A stretch of DNA of 64,000 nt from Sciurus carolinensis (taxonomy: Eukaryota; Chordata; Mammalia; Rodentia; Sciuridae). The first letter of the stretch is position 1, and each line of letters starts with the position of its first letter. Both the position numbers and the translations under genes were made by a program. The DNA is taken from contig NC_062215.1 in the NCBI RefSeq assembly GCF_902686445.1, forward strand, positions 25,318,750 through 25,382,749, read 5' to 3'. This document shows, in pieces, positions 11,050 to 21,800 of the stretch. Under the pieces are notes generated by a model. The model searched no databases, had not been told where the DNA came from, and worked only from the letters and a program-made list of their open reading frames with translations.

Positions 11050-11993
11050 ATATTCTATAGCGCAGTCTTTCTATTTGTAAGTTCTTTTAATTTTTGTTTA
11101 TCATGGAAGGATTTTATTTCACCTTCAAATCTGAAGGTTAGTTTTGCTGGGTATAGGATTCTTGGTTGGCAACCATGTTCTTTCAGAGCTTGAAATATGT
11201 TGTTCTAAGCCCTTCTAGCTTTTAAAGTCTGGGCTGAGAAATCTGCTGATATTCATATTGGTTTCTCCCTATATGTATCTCTTGCAGCCTTCAAAATCCT
11301 ATCTTTATTTTGTATGTTAGTAATTTTCGTTATAATGTGCCTTGGTGTGGAACTGTTGTGATTTTGTGCATTTGGTGTTCTGTAAGCCTCTTGTATTTGA
11401 TTTTCCATTTCACTCTTCAGACTTGGGAAATTTTCTGATATTATTTCATAGAATAGGTTGTTCATTCCTTTGGTTTGTATCTATGTGCCTTCCTTAATCC
11501 TGATAATTCTTAAATTTGGTCTTTTCATGATGTCCCATTGTTCTTGGAGATTCTGTTCATGATTTCTTACCATCTTCTCTATTTGCGCAACTTTATTTTC
11601 AAGATTAAATATTTTGTCTTCTTTGTTTGAGATTCTGTCTTCCAAGTGGTCTAATCTGTTGGTGATGCTTTCCATTGAGTCTTGTATTTTGTTTATTGCT
11701 TCCTTCATTTCAAGGATTTCTGTTTGGTTTTTTTTTTTTTTTTTGAGAATCTCTATCTCTTTGTTGAAATGATCTTTTGCTTCCTGCAGTTGCTCTTTCA
11801 ACTGCTTATTAGTATGATCATTCATTGCTTGCATGTGCTCTTTTAACTTATCCTTTCCTTCACAAATCATCTTAATCATGTGTAATCTGAAGTCTTTTTC
11901 TGACATTTCTTCTGTACTGTCACTGGATTCTATTAATATAGAATCTAGAATTGTTTGGATCAATTTCTTCCCTTGTTTTTTCATGTTGTTCAT
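11050..11993 (-). pseudogene. L1 ORF1 (RNA-binding coiled-coil protein), broken
   Basis: ORF1p trimerises and coats L1 RNA. The N-terminal 170 residues (11481-11993) are rich in K/E/Q heptads and predict a long coiled coil. A single in-frame TAG near 11479 separates them from the same-frame segment 11253-11465. That segment carries the RNA-recognition-like part (TPRHIITKITNIQNKDRILKAA). C-terminal remnants (pattern RILYPAKL, FRFEGEIKSF) persist to about 11050 in another frame. Confidence 0.85.
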
Positions 11994-13130
11994 GCATCGT
12001 CCCCTCTAGCAGTGCAGATCTGGGGTATTGTAGTTTCCCCCCCATAGGCTTATAGTGACCCTATAGGTTTCCAAAACCTTTTCTTTAAGGGGGAGATCAA
12101 TATTAGCAGTGCCCAGTTTAGACAGTATGTAACCCTAGACCAAATAGCCCCTATGAGGACATTAATAATATTGTCATAATAAACAGAATGAGTTCAATTA
12201 TTATCTGAAGTATAACAAATATACTTGCAATAAGGTCTGCAGTTTCTCATGGAGGACAAAGAGGATGTGGGGGGGATAGGATATAGCTGTTAATGGGATA
12301 AGAAAAGAATGTATAGAAGTTTTAGATAATAGAAAGAGTGAGAGTGTAATCAAAGAAGTTGGTTGTTAGCATGCAAAAAGTGAGAAAGAGACTCTGAGGG
12401 AACAGGTAAACAAAAGGAAAAGAGAGTGAGAAAAGTAAAGAAATGAAAACTTAAATTTTTTCAATAAGGAGAAAAAAGAAAATCTACACTACAACAGTCA
12501 TGTAGTATTCACACCTCCCAGTCTTCAGTAGCCTGATGCATGAGAGGTACCTGACAATGAGCTTCCAGTCTCCAGCAGGCATCTCAGGATGGGATTTGTC
12601 CCACCTAAAGATGGGAGCTACAGCTTTCAGGATTATTCAAGATGGCTGCTGTGGCTTCCAAATGTGTTGGCAAATGGCGAGCTGCAGCTCAGGGGTGTGG
12701 GCGTGGTCAACTGGAGGTCCTGGAGTGGGGGTGCCAACAGTTGGTCATGCAGGGGTCCTGCAGGTGGGGTGTGGTTGGTCTGGTTGCAGGATCCTGCAGG
12801 TACTGTGACTGAACTCCCAGGCAGCAGCAGGAAGCTGCCACTCCACTGGCTGTCTGCGGTCAGTTTGCTGACTGCTGTCGAATGATCAGGAAGTGAACCT
12901 CGGGCAGAGTGTGATGGGTAGGTGAAGGCAGGTAATGGACAGGCAAGAGGCAGGCAAATGGTGGATGATAGGCCATACTGAGTTCTTTAGCCATGTGCAG
13001 GTATGTCTCTGATAGAAAAGTAAAAAGAGGAAGAATGAAACATGGTATAAAAAAAGGAATGCAGATGCAAAAATAAGTGATAGAACTTTATATAATTTCA
13101 ATCCTACTCTCAGCTAAAAGAAAACTAATA
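11994..13130 (-). promoter_or_regulatory. Candidate L1 5' UTR / promoter region
   Basis: Directly upstream (minus strand) of ORF1 lie about 1.1 kb without coding pattern. The part at 12590-12900 is markedly GC-richer than the rest of the element, as in other L1 promoters. A YY1-like 'caagatggctgctg' occurs on the plus strand near 12639. The outer boundary is a guess and the region could include non-L1 DNA. Confidence 0.5.
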
Positions 13131-13304
13131 TGTGAGAAAGTTGTCTTCCTGGATTGCTAAAGGGAATTACAGAATGTGTTAACTCACTTGAATGGGGTAA
13201 TTGCCTTACAATGTATGTATATTGAAAAAAATGCTTATAGTATTAATTAATTAATTACAAAGAACCAAGGACATGATAATTAGGCAGTATAAAAATATAC
13301 ATGC

Positions 13305-14022
13305 TCTACAGAATGGCAATTATCAAGAATACAAGTAACAATAAATGTTGGCGAGGATGTGAGGAAAAAGTTACACTCATACATTGCTGGTGGAGTTGAA
13401 AATTGGTGCAACCACTCTGGAAAGCAGTGTGGAGATCACTCAGAAAACTTGGAATGGAACCCCATTCTTATACCACTCTTCGGCTTATACCCAAAGGACT
13501 TAAAATCAGCACATTACAGTGATACAACCACATTGATGTTTATAGCAGTTCAATTAACAATAGCTAAACTATGAAACCAACCTAGGTGCCCTTCTATAGG
13601 TGAATGGATAAAGAAAATGTGGTTTATATACACAATGAAATATTAGTCATAAAGAAGAATGAAATTATGGCATTTGCCAGTAAATGGATGGAACTGCTAA
13701 GTGAAATAAGCTAAACCCAAAAAAACCAAAAACTGAATGTTCTAATGTTCTGTCTGATATGCAAATGCTAACACACAATGGGGGTGGGGGAAGATCAGAA
13801 GTTCATTGGATTAGAAGAGAAGGGGGGATGGAAATGGGAAAGGCAGTAGAATGAATCAAACATAACTTTCCTATGTCTGTATATGAATATACTACCAGAG
13901 TCACTCCACATCTTGTACAACCACAAGAATGGGAAGTTATACTCTATGTATGTATAATATGTCAAAATACATTCTACTGTCATGTATATCTAAAAAGAAC
14001 AAATAAAAAATTTAAAAAAGAG
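13305..14022 (+). mobile_element. 5'-truncated L1, 3' end (plus strand)
   Basis: Begins inside the end of ORF2 (13359-13574 encodes the pattern LYPKDLKSAHYSD...MFIA) and runs through the 3' UTR to an A-rich tail ('acaaataaaaaatttaaaaa'). Its sequence is the reverse complement of the equivalent part of the larger L1 at 6.83-7.65 kb, so the two belong to the same lineage. Stops and changes make it inactive. Confidence 0.85.
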
Positions 14023-14035
14023 AATATACATGTTC

Positions 14036-14219
14036 TAGCTGGGTGCAGTGGTGCACGCCTGTAATTCCAGCGGCTCAGGAGGCTGAGGCAGGAGGATCAC
14101 CAGTTCAAAGCCAGCCTCAGCAACTTAGCAAGGCCTGAGTCTCTAAATAAAATATTAAAAAAAGGGCTGGGGATGTGGCTCAGTGGTTGGGTGCCCCTGG
14201 TTCCAATCGCCCCACACCA

Positions 14220-14251
<32 letters not shown>

Positions 14252-14262
14252 AAAAAAAGACA
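14036..14262 (+). mobile_element. B1-dID dimeric SINE beside the L1 tail
   Basis: Full dimer with a long A-rich tail containing GAAAA units. The direct repeat ACATGTTCT occurs before (about 14027-14035) and after (about 14263-14271) the element. Inserted just 3' of the truncated L1. Confidence 0.9.
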
Positions 14263-14271
14263 CATGTTCTT

Positions 14272-14805
14272 CTTAGGTATAAACACAAGAGACGTTTAGC
14301 TAAAGGGAGATTTCTTTTGTATAAAATCATTTATTTCGGAGTCTAAAAATCAAATAAAAATCATCTAACCTTCAGAAATAATTACCGTTAAGGATTTTGA
14401 TGCCTTTCCTTTATTTTTAATGTATAAATAATCAGAATCAGACTAAAAAGGCAGCTTGGTGTCCTGCCTGTTTTCACTTGACATTCTCCCATGAGAATTC
14501 TCCTGTCATTCCATTTTGTAAGCATGGGGAAGACAAATGGAAAGGGAAGCGAGGAAGTGGAAATTGAGTGTGTCAACGATTCTTTTGGGAAGGGGAAAAG
14601 AAAAATGAGGTGGGGGCTGGAGAATGATGTGAGAAAAGGAGAGTCAGTTGCCCACCCAGCGGAGACGCTAGATCCTGTCTGTAGACCTGGTGGTGAGAAT
14701 GCAGATTCAGGAGACAGATGGGTCAGGGAGGGGACAAAGTCTGCGGAGGTGCCAGAGGTATCAGCTCCAGAGCAGAGGTGGAGGGTTTGGCCAGCAAGAG
14801 AACAG
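14272..14805. other. Unassigned sequence
   Basis: No repeat named. Open frames occur on both strands (14388-14933 minus and 14491-14835 plus) and run into the following SINE, so they are not credible genes. Confidence 0.5.
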
Positions 14806-14808
14806 GAG

Positions 14809-15049
14809 GCCAGGCCTGGTGGCGCACACCTGTAATCCCAGTGGCTCGGGAGGCTGAGGCAGGAGGATTGGGAGTTCAAAGCCAGCCTCAGCAATTTAGT
14901 GCAGCCTGAACAACTCAGCAAGACTCTGTCCATAAATAAACACTATAAAAAGGGGCTGGAGGTGTGGCTCAGTGGTTAAGCACCGCTGGGTTCAACCCCT
15001 GGTACCAAAACAAAAACAAAAACAAAAACAAAAACAAAAACAAAAAAAA
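14809..15049 (+). mobile_element. B1-dID dimeric SINE with (CAAAAA)n tail
   Basis: Both halves are well preserved. The tail at 15007-15045 has become a CAAAAA hexamer microsatellite. Confidence 0.9.
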
Positions 15050-15600
15050 GGAAGAAGGAGGAAAAATAAATGGAAATGATGAAGGGCTCTCTTTGTCTAG
15101 TCCTCCCGCCAAGTCCTAGCAGAAAAGCGGCTTCCCAGAGGGCACTGGGGCAGAGGTGAAGGTAGAAGGTAGAAGGGAGTTTGCAGATCACAAACCAGGA
15201 GCACAAGAGAGGCAGGTATGTAAGAGGAAGGTCGGAGGGAGGCCAGATTGGAGACTGATGGAGGAGAGTCAGAGTGTCGCTGGGGGGACCACCAGGCTAG
15301 AAGGTCTGGCGGTGGATGGAGTAGAGGGGAGTGAGGTGTGGAGAGACTGGTGTGTGTGGGGGTCTTTGCAGTAAGTGGGCCCAGGTCTCTTCCTGTCCTG
15401 ACATCTCCTTCCCTGGGCTGCTGGCTTTCCCCAACAGTGGCTCTCAGATTCCAGCTAGTGTGGTGCCCAGACGAAGCCTCCTGCCCCTCTCCTCCTCCCG
15501 CCTGCCTTCTTTATTGCAGTGGAATCTGGAAGCGCCTTCCCCGCGGGTCAGGTAACTGTCTCGGCACTGGAATGCTTGTGTCCCGGTTTGCTTGTCCTGC
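15050..15600. other. Unassigned GC-richer sequence
   Basis: Base composition rises here and stays higher to the end of the window. No exon recognised, and overlapping frames at 15331-15706 are in two phases. Confidence 0.45.
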
Positions 15601-15604
15601 TCAC

Positions 15605-15715
15605 CCCAGACTCCTGGAGGCCAGGACTACATTGATCACCTTGGAGTCCTGTGTGCTCAGATCACGCCATGCACAGGGTCGGGTTCCCTGGGCACATGTT
15701 GGATGAAAGGGAATT
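15605..15715 (+). repeat. L2 LINE 3' fragment
   Basis: 'ccccagactcctggaggcca' to 'cacatgttggatgaaaggga' follows the sense L2 3' end order. Confidence 0.55.
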
Positions 15716-15794
15716 AATCTGGGAGTGGGGAAGAACATGGTTAATGAGCGTCTTCTGGTCCAGGCATATGCTAGCTGTTCCAAGCCAGCTCTGA

Positions 15795-15900
15795 TTCCCT
15801 AGCAGAGCCCGGGCACTCAGCGAATGTCCGCAGTTATTATTTTAATCCTCCTAACACCTCATTGGGTAGGTTTTATTACCCTTCTTCCATTTATTCATGG
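15795..15900 (-). repeat. MIR SINE fragment, split by a SINE
   Basis: 'ttaatcctcctaacacctca' then 'gggtaggttttattaccctt' is antisense MIR. A related fragment ('ccgctgtgtatcaggcaccg') lies beyond the SINE at about 16110-16170. Confidence 0.55.
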
Positions 15901-15907
15901 CACAAGT

Positions 15908-15931
15908 ACTTCTCTCTCTCTCTCTCTCTCT
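15908..15931 (+). repeat. (TC)n microsatellite
   Basis: About ten TC units joining a T-run. It forms the outer end of the following reverse-strand SINE tail. Confidence 0.9.
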
Positions 15932-16110
15932 TTTTTTTTTTTTGTACTGTGAATTGAACCCAGGGGCACTTTACCACTGAGCTACATCCCCAGCCCTTTT
16001 TATTTTTTATTTAGGAAACAGGGTCTCGCCAAACTGCTGAGGGTCTTACTAGGTTGCTGAGGAGGCTGGCCTTGAACTTGAGATCCTCCTGCCTCAGTCT
16101 CCCCCGTAAC
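15931..16110 (-). mobile_element. B1-dID dimeric SINE
   Basis: Reverse-strand ID half ('gaattgaacccaggggcact') and B1 half ('ggccttgaacttgagatcct'). Confidence 0.85.
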
Positions 16111-16169
16111 ACTGGCCCGTGTAAATACTGCTTGAGTGTCCGCTGTGTATCAGGCACCGTGAATGCCAA

Positions 16170-16920
16170 GTGCATGTGAGCTGGTTCCTCTTGGTTTAAC
16201 CCCAGCTCCCCAGATGCATTTTCTGCCCTGCCCTGTGAGCGGGGAGGAAGTCCCTTTGGTCCAGATCAACCAGACTCACTTGCCAACTACTCCCAGGTGG
16301 GTCAGGCCCATGGGAGACACAGGTAGGAGATGGGTGGGAGGGGTCCTGCCGGCTGCCCTTGCTTCAGGCGTGTTTCTGGCACTGACACAACTGCAGCCTC
16401 TATAGGGACACCCTGCCTTTCTGGTTCTAGCTCTCAAGGGACTTTGTCACACTATTCTACTCTTCAACACACACATGTCATCCCTACACACAGAGTGGGA
16501 GGACAGTGTCCTGATCATCCCAGGGCCCTCGACTTGTGTCGAAGCCCACGGGGGCCTCCTTGGCAGTGACCCAGGAGGACCAGCCATTTGGGAATTGGCT
16601 CTTCCATTCCTTCTACACAGATACTACCCAGCTGCTCCCTGCCTGGCACCATGCCAGTGTCAATTCTCAGAAGTGACAGAAGCACGGCTCTTGCCTTCCA
16701 GGATCTCCTGACCTTAAATCTAATGCCCGACACAGAGAGCACAGAATTTGTTGGAAGGGAGGGAGGGAAGGAGGAAGGAATCTTGTGTCTGAGTCAGTCC
16801 TGGAAATCCATCTCTCCAGATTGTCAAGCCTGAGGTCATCACCAAACAGGTCCCTGAAAGGTCACAGATTGTGTAAAAGGGGCACTTCTAAACGTGAGGC
16901 AGGACACTGATCTTGAGAAT
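16170..16920. other. Unassigned sequence
   Basis: No repeat or credible exon. Several 60-80 residue frames overlap each other on both strands. Confidence 0.5.
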
Positions 16921-16924
16921 GAGG

Positions 16925-17035
16925 AGGACTGGTTAGACCCCAGCTTTGTTGCTCCTGTGGATTCCGTGACTTTGAGCAATGTGTCTGGTTCAGTTTCCTT
17001 TTCTGCAAAATAGGGGCTCTGGAAAGATCTCTCAT
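16925..17035 (+). repeat. MIR SINE
   Basis: Sense MIR order: 'gaccccagctttgttgctcc', 'gtgactttgagcaatgtgtc', 'cagtttccttttctgcaaaa'. Confidence 0.65.
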
Positions 17036-17595
17036 GTTCCAAAGTGGTGCATGAAAGCACCTTGAGGTCCTTGCAAATGCCAGTTGCTGTTATAACCACG
17101 TGCAAGTCCCTTCGGTGCCCTCCCCACCCAGCCCTCGTTTTCTCTTGCTCCCTAGGAAATGTGTTCTCCACCAGAAGGGAGGAAACATTTCCCCACAGGT
17201 GGATGCCACACACAACTAACTCTTCCTAAAAGAGTCAGGGAAATTGTTCCACCTCCCTTCTCCTGGTATTGCCAAGTACACCAAAAACTTCAGCTCCTAA
17301 AGGACCTTGGCGGGAAGAAACAGCTGGGCTCTGAGCAGTGAGGACAAAGCCCTGAAGAGGGCTGTGACTCACCTCTGCCCTCTGAGAGGCCTGGAGGGGG
17401 CAGGGAAGGAGAACCAGGAGGGCTGGTACTAGGTGTAGACCCTCATAGACGGCCACATGCAGTGCAGAGAGGTACTTCCCGTGGCCACTAAGCCACACAG
17501 AGGAACCTGGGATTTTTTCAGAAGAACTTCATGATGAAATGAAACAAGAGGCTCAAAGAGTGTGGGTTCTCCAGTTCTGAGGTATGAAGTTTTAG
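17036..17595. other. Unassigned sequence
   Basis: Nothing recognised. Confidence 0.5.
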
Positions 17596-17599
17596 TTCC

Positions 17600-17752
17600 T
17601 GAATGGATGAGTGGGGACAGGCTTTCAGGTCCAACAGACATCTAATAAAACACCCAGTACAGATGAGGCACTGCCATGCAAGTCTAATGAACAATGGTGA
17701 TGTCAACATGGCTCCTGTCTTTAAGGTGCTCTCAGGCTGACTGTAACAGGTG
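17600..17752 (-). repeat. L2 LINE 3' fragment
   Basis: 'ccagtacagatgaggcactg' followed by 'cctgtctttaaggtgctctc' resembles the antisense L2 3' UTR. Diverged. Confidence 0.4.
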
Positions 17753-18990
17753 AGGATGCAGATGGACTCCTCCAGCTTCTCAGTCCCTCACCATACTCCA
17801 GGGAAGCGCTTCCCTCTAGCCTCAAAGTTTGACCTGGAGGGAAAGGTCACCTTGGGGTGGGGTCGGGTCTCATCTCTGGCGACAGCAAATGTCTTCTCCA
17901 TGGAGAAGCGGAGGTCTGTTAGGGCAGGGGTTACTGGAACTGGTTCGAATTTGGAAATTGTTCAGAGGGAACTGAGGTCTGATGCTTCAGGGATTTGTGC
18001 TTCAAGCTGGCCTGGGACCAAAAGCAATGCTCCTTATGGCCGCTAGGAGGAGCCAGTGTCCTTGAGTGGACTACAGGGTGGTGCTCTCTAGGGACTGGGA
18101 GCATTAGGGTGGGAAGCTAGGGAGGTCCCAGGTCTCCAGGCCTCCCTCAGAACACTTCCCCTTGGACCCTGAACTCTGGCTATGTCCTTCTTTGCCACAC
18201 ATGGTGCTGGTGGCCCTGGGGCTCCAGTTCGATGGAAATAGTAAGATCTTGCATTAATCAAAACCAAATCTGTACTTCATCTCCCCAACCCAAAGTGTGA
18301 GCAACTGAGGGAGGCACTTTCGGCAAAGTCCTTCTACCCATCTGAGCTTCCCTTTCTGCATTTGTAAAAATGTGAGGATTCAATTAGCCAGATGTTTTCC
18401 AAGACACAACCATGGGGGCTTTGAAGTCTACTGGTTCCTAGCCTGCCCTTTCCCCTCTACCCTTGGCCTTCACTGATTTCTGCAGGTGCACACCAGTTAT
18501 TCCCATTACAGAGCTTCCTGCTCTTACTTCCTCCCCCTGTTTGGGGACATTCCTCTGATGGGTGCAAGAGGCACCCTGGGAAACTGGGTGCCTCTGCCAT
18601 TAAAGCTTGGCATCATCTGGGCTCCTCTCTAGGGCACATTTAATTCCCAGGCATAGATTGAGTTTCAGTACTCAACCAGACCTCTCCACCTGCAGGTCCC
18701 TCACTCAGGCACCTGCACCCCAACACACCTCGAGCTGAGCCATCCACCCCCACCCCACACTGCTCTTCCTCATAGGTTTCCATCTCGGGGGTGACCTCCA
18801 GAGCCCCCCAATTACCCAAGCCTGAAGTCCAGGTGTCAACATCAACACCTGTCTTGTCACATGACCTCTGTCCAAAATCGTGTGGCCGAGAAGTCTAGGC
18901 ACTCTCACCTCGAGTGTCCATCTCTCATCTCTCCCTCTGCCCCTGCCCGAGCCCAGGCCTTCATCCTTTCTTTCCGGAACCAGTTGGTCT
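17753..18990. other. Unassigned, mostly unique sequence
   Basis: No exon, RNA gene or named repeat. At about 18040 'ggccgctaggaggagcc' has a weak CTCF-like look with several mismatches, so it is not called. Confidence 0.45.
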
Positions 18991-18994
18991 TCCT

Positions 18995-19446
18995 GACTCC
19001 AGTCTGTTCTCTCTCCAATCTATCATCTCTTCCTCTCAGCAGCCAGAGAGCTCTTTCTAAAGCACAAATATGATTATGCACATCTCTACTCTCAAATCTT
19101 GGCCATAGCCTTGTGGCCTAAAGATATATCCGAAGTCTAATGAGACTTCCAAGTCCATTCATGGTCTGACCCTTCCTTCCCAGCTGGAGCTCATTTCCCA
19201 GCATGCTTCTCGACCCATCCACAATCACCCTTTTTCCCACCCTCGGATCAGCCCATGTTCTTTAAGGGTTCTTGATTTTGCAAACATCATCCTCTGGACC
19301 AAGAATTCTGACCCTGATTTTTCCTTGATGAACACGAACTCCTCCTTGGAGACCAAGCCTTAAGGACAAACATTTATATCACACAAATCCTTCCATCTCC
19401 CCTATATTTAATTTCCCAAATGTCCCAGGCAGGATTCCCATAATGC
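18995..19446 (+). repeat. L2 LINE fragment (left part)
   Basis: Sense L2 body: 'agagctctttctaaagcaca', 'gattatgcacatctctactc', 'ggtctgacccttccttccca'. It continues after the SINE that splits it. Confidence 0.6.
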
Positions 19447-19657
19447 TTTTTTTTTTTTTTTTTTTTGGTATGAGGGATTGAACCCAGAGACACTTAACTA
19501 CTGAGCCATAGCCCCAGTCCTTTTGTATTTTATTTAGAGACAGGGTCTCACTGAATTGCTTAGGGCTTCATTAAGTTGCTGAGGCTGCTTTGAACTGGCG
19601 ATCCTCCTGCCTCAGCCTCCCAAGCCAATGGGATTACAGTGTGCGCCATGGCACTGA
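19447..19657 (-). mobile_element. B1-dID dimeric SINE inserted in L2
   Basis: Long T-run (19447-19466), ID half ('gggattgaacccagagacac'), B1 half to 'gggattacagtgtgcgccat'. It splits an older L2, so it is the younger insertion. Confidence 0.9.
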
Positions 19658-19659
19658 CT

Positions 19660-19760
19660 CTCATCATACTTCTCATATTTCTCTATCATCTCTCTGACTC
19701 CATCATAAGCCCTGTTTGTCCATGTCTCTGCTTCTCCATACCTAAGCAATGCTTGATGAG
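19660..19760 (+). repeat. L2 LINE fragment (right part)
   Basis: Continuation of the L2 left of the SINE ('catgtctctgcttctccata', then 'gttgaatgaatgg'). Confidence 0.45.
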
Positions 19761-20159
19761 TGGGTAGGGATTCGGTTGAATGAATGGATTCATGCACGAA
19801 TGTTCTGGGAACTTGCATCTGGCTTGCAGTCTTCTCTGTTCTCTGCTGGAGCCCGTGGAGCAAGGGAAAAGGAAGAACGACAGGACCTGAGATGCGTGAC
19901 ATGGGTGATGACAAGATCAGATAGGGCTTTGTGGATCCAAATAAAGAGTTTGACTTTTTTTTTTTTTTTCTTTGAAAGGATCTCAGGCATGCCCATCTAA
20001 TCCATTAGCTTCTACTCATGAGTGACACAGTACCTTCATCCTCATCATTGTCATCCTCATCTGACTGTTTGGGGGGGCGATCAACACTGAGAATCCATAA
20101 ACATGTGGCACATGTGACTCCTTCTTCCCTTCCTACTTCTACTGATGGAAGAATCTGGG
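19761..20159. other. Unassigned sequence
   Basis: No recognised feature except a T-run at 19956-19969. Confidence 0.45.
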
Positions 20160-20450
20160 TTTCATTCTCCAAGCATTGAGAAGTCTGCGGAGGCTTTTAA
20201 GTGAGGGAGTGACGTGTTTTGATTTCCATTTTATAAAGACGATTCTGTCTGTGGAATATGCATCACAGGGGACAAAAGTGGAGCAGATAGAGGCTGCTGA
20301 AGGGCACAGATGAGAGCTGGTGTGAGTGGAGAGAGGGGAGGGGCCGGTGGGAGGTTTTGGAGGGAGAGCAGGTCAGATTGGCTGGTGTGTGAGATGTGAG
20401 ATCAAAGGAGAAAAAGACCTCAGCAGCGAAGGTTCCAGATGTTCTAGACA
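20160..20450 (-). repeat. L2 LINE fragment
   Basis: 'ggcttttaagtgagggagtg' and 'tataaagacgattctgtctg' are in antisense L2 body order. Confidence 0.5.
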
Positions 20451-21180
20451 GAAGAGGTTTAGGGGTGGCTCTGGTTTGAAGGGAGCCAGGGAACTTGTTT
20501 GCATAGGAAGCCTAGGGCTCTCAGATGTGTCTATTTGGGGGAATATGAAGGGATTCTGGGGTCTGCCCTTCCAAGCCAATCCTTAATGCCACCACAGGCC
20601 ACAGGGTCTTTGCATGAAAATCTTTTGTCCCCAATCAGTGCAAACCAACTGATCCCTACATCCAGGTCTCAGCTCAGAGATGGTTCTGGAATGGTCATTT
20701 CTGACATCCTAGCTGGAGCAGTGACGACCACCTGCACCCCCCTCACTCTCTACCATGCTTTTTCTTTTCTTTTCTCTTTTTTTTAATACCACTTCTTAAA
20801 GCCTTGCATGTTCTCTGGCATGCACACCCGCTTCAAGAGCTTTTTGGTGCATGTCTGAGACTCCTCTCCATCTCTCCCGCTTCAAGGCCGGTTTTGATGG
20901 ACAGAGTAGAACTAAGAACTGAGCCCAGGAGGCCTCCATCAAGCCACCGGGAGGAAACTGAACGCCTAAGTCCTCAAGCTGCAAAAGGCTTCAGCCCCAG
21001 AAGGTGGTCACTGGTCCCCTCACCCTGACTCCCACTCCCTCCCCCAGCCCCGCCAGCTGCTGGGGAGGGAAGCTGGGGAGGAAGGAGGCCTGGTGATTAA
21101 GAGCTCCGGTTGTCAGGGCTGGGGCCAGGGGGCACGCCCCCTGGGTGACATTTTCTCGCATTGTGTCCTCAGAACAAAAA
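20451..21180. other. Unassigned sequence
   Basis: No repeat or exon recognised. Confidence 0.45.
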
Positions 21181-21800
21181 CGAGTCTTATTTGAGGAGCT
21201 GGAGGGGGGAGGGGCAGGGGGCCAAAGCGGCCGAATGGAATCGTGGCTCCAGGGAACAGCGATTACTCATCAAAGGCCAGGGCAACCCGCGTCTTTGTGT
21301 GCCCTCCGCAGCCCGCCCGTGCCTGGCCACAGGCCCCCGGCCCTGGACTTCCCCCCACACTCCGAAGAGCAGCCGGGGCCAGGGCTGGGGATCGTGTGTG
21401 GGCGCCGAGCGGTTGCGGGTGCAGCGGGAGGGGTGACCAGGGTGGGCTTCCTGGAGGAGCCAGACGTGGCGATGGGCGGGACGCAGGGGAGGCGTGGGGA
21501 GGAGGATGGCTGCGGGCTAAGGGAGAAAACCTGGAGTGGGTCGGGGCGAGTGCCCTGGGAGGGGAGGGGTAGAACCTCCTAGGTGTCAACTCGGCCCCCG
21601 GATGGAGTGTCCTGGAGGGGCTGGGGGAGGGGGCCGCTTCCTGCTACAATGGCTATTTTGGGGCCTGAATCAAATCAAATCCGCCGCAGCCCCCAGAGCC
21701 CCCAGCAGCTGCGTAGAACAGCTGTCCGGCCGCAGAGGGCGCAGAGCGGCTGGAACAGCGCTTCCTGCCCCCCACTGATCTCTCGGGCCGCCCAGGGGTG
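21180..21800. promoter_or_regulatory. CpG-rich candidate regulatory element
   Basis: CpG dinucleotides are much more frequent here than in flanking DNA. A perfect TCF/LEF core ATCAAAGG is at 21269-21276. GCTATTTTGG (21652-21661) is one base off a CArG box, followed by a tandem ATCAAATCAAATC at 21668-21680. A CTCF-like core is at 21729-21742. Frames of 109-145 residues on both strands are a by-product of GC content. It could be a distal enhancer or an unrecognised promoter. Confidence 0.45.
21729..21742 (+). promoter_or_regulatory. CTCF-like core motif
   Basis: GCCGCAGAGGGCGC fits the invariant AG-R-K-GGC-R part of the CTCF core exactly, with two changes in the upstream CCA part. Occupancy is unknown. 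Confidence 0.4.

Larger units (their letters stand above)
6826..13130 (-). mobile_element. Long, defective L1 LINE (minus strand)
   Basis: Reading leftwards: GC-rich 5' region (about 13130-11994), ORF1 (about 11993-11050), ORF2 (about 10920-6900), a 3' UTR, and the poly(A) tail seen as T's at 6826-6836. The order and length are those of a nearly full-length mammalian L1. Both reading frames are broken, so it cannot be autonomous. The 5' limit is uncertain, and I did not find a convincing target duplication. Confidence 0.85.

Noticed and set aside
21145..21589. Frames of 91-145 residues on both strands of the CpG-rich patch
   Set aside because: Both strands and three phases are open at once, as expected from few stop codons in CpG-rich DNA.
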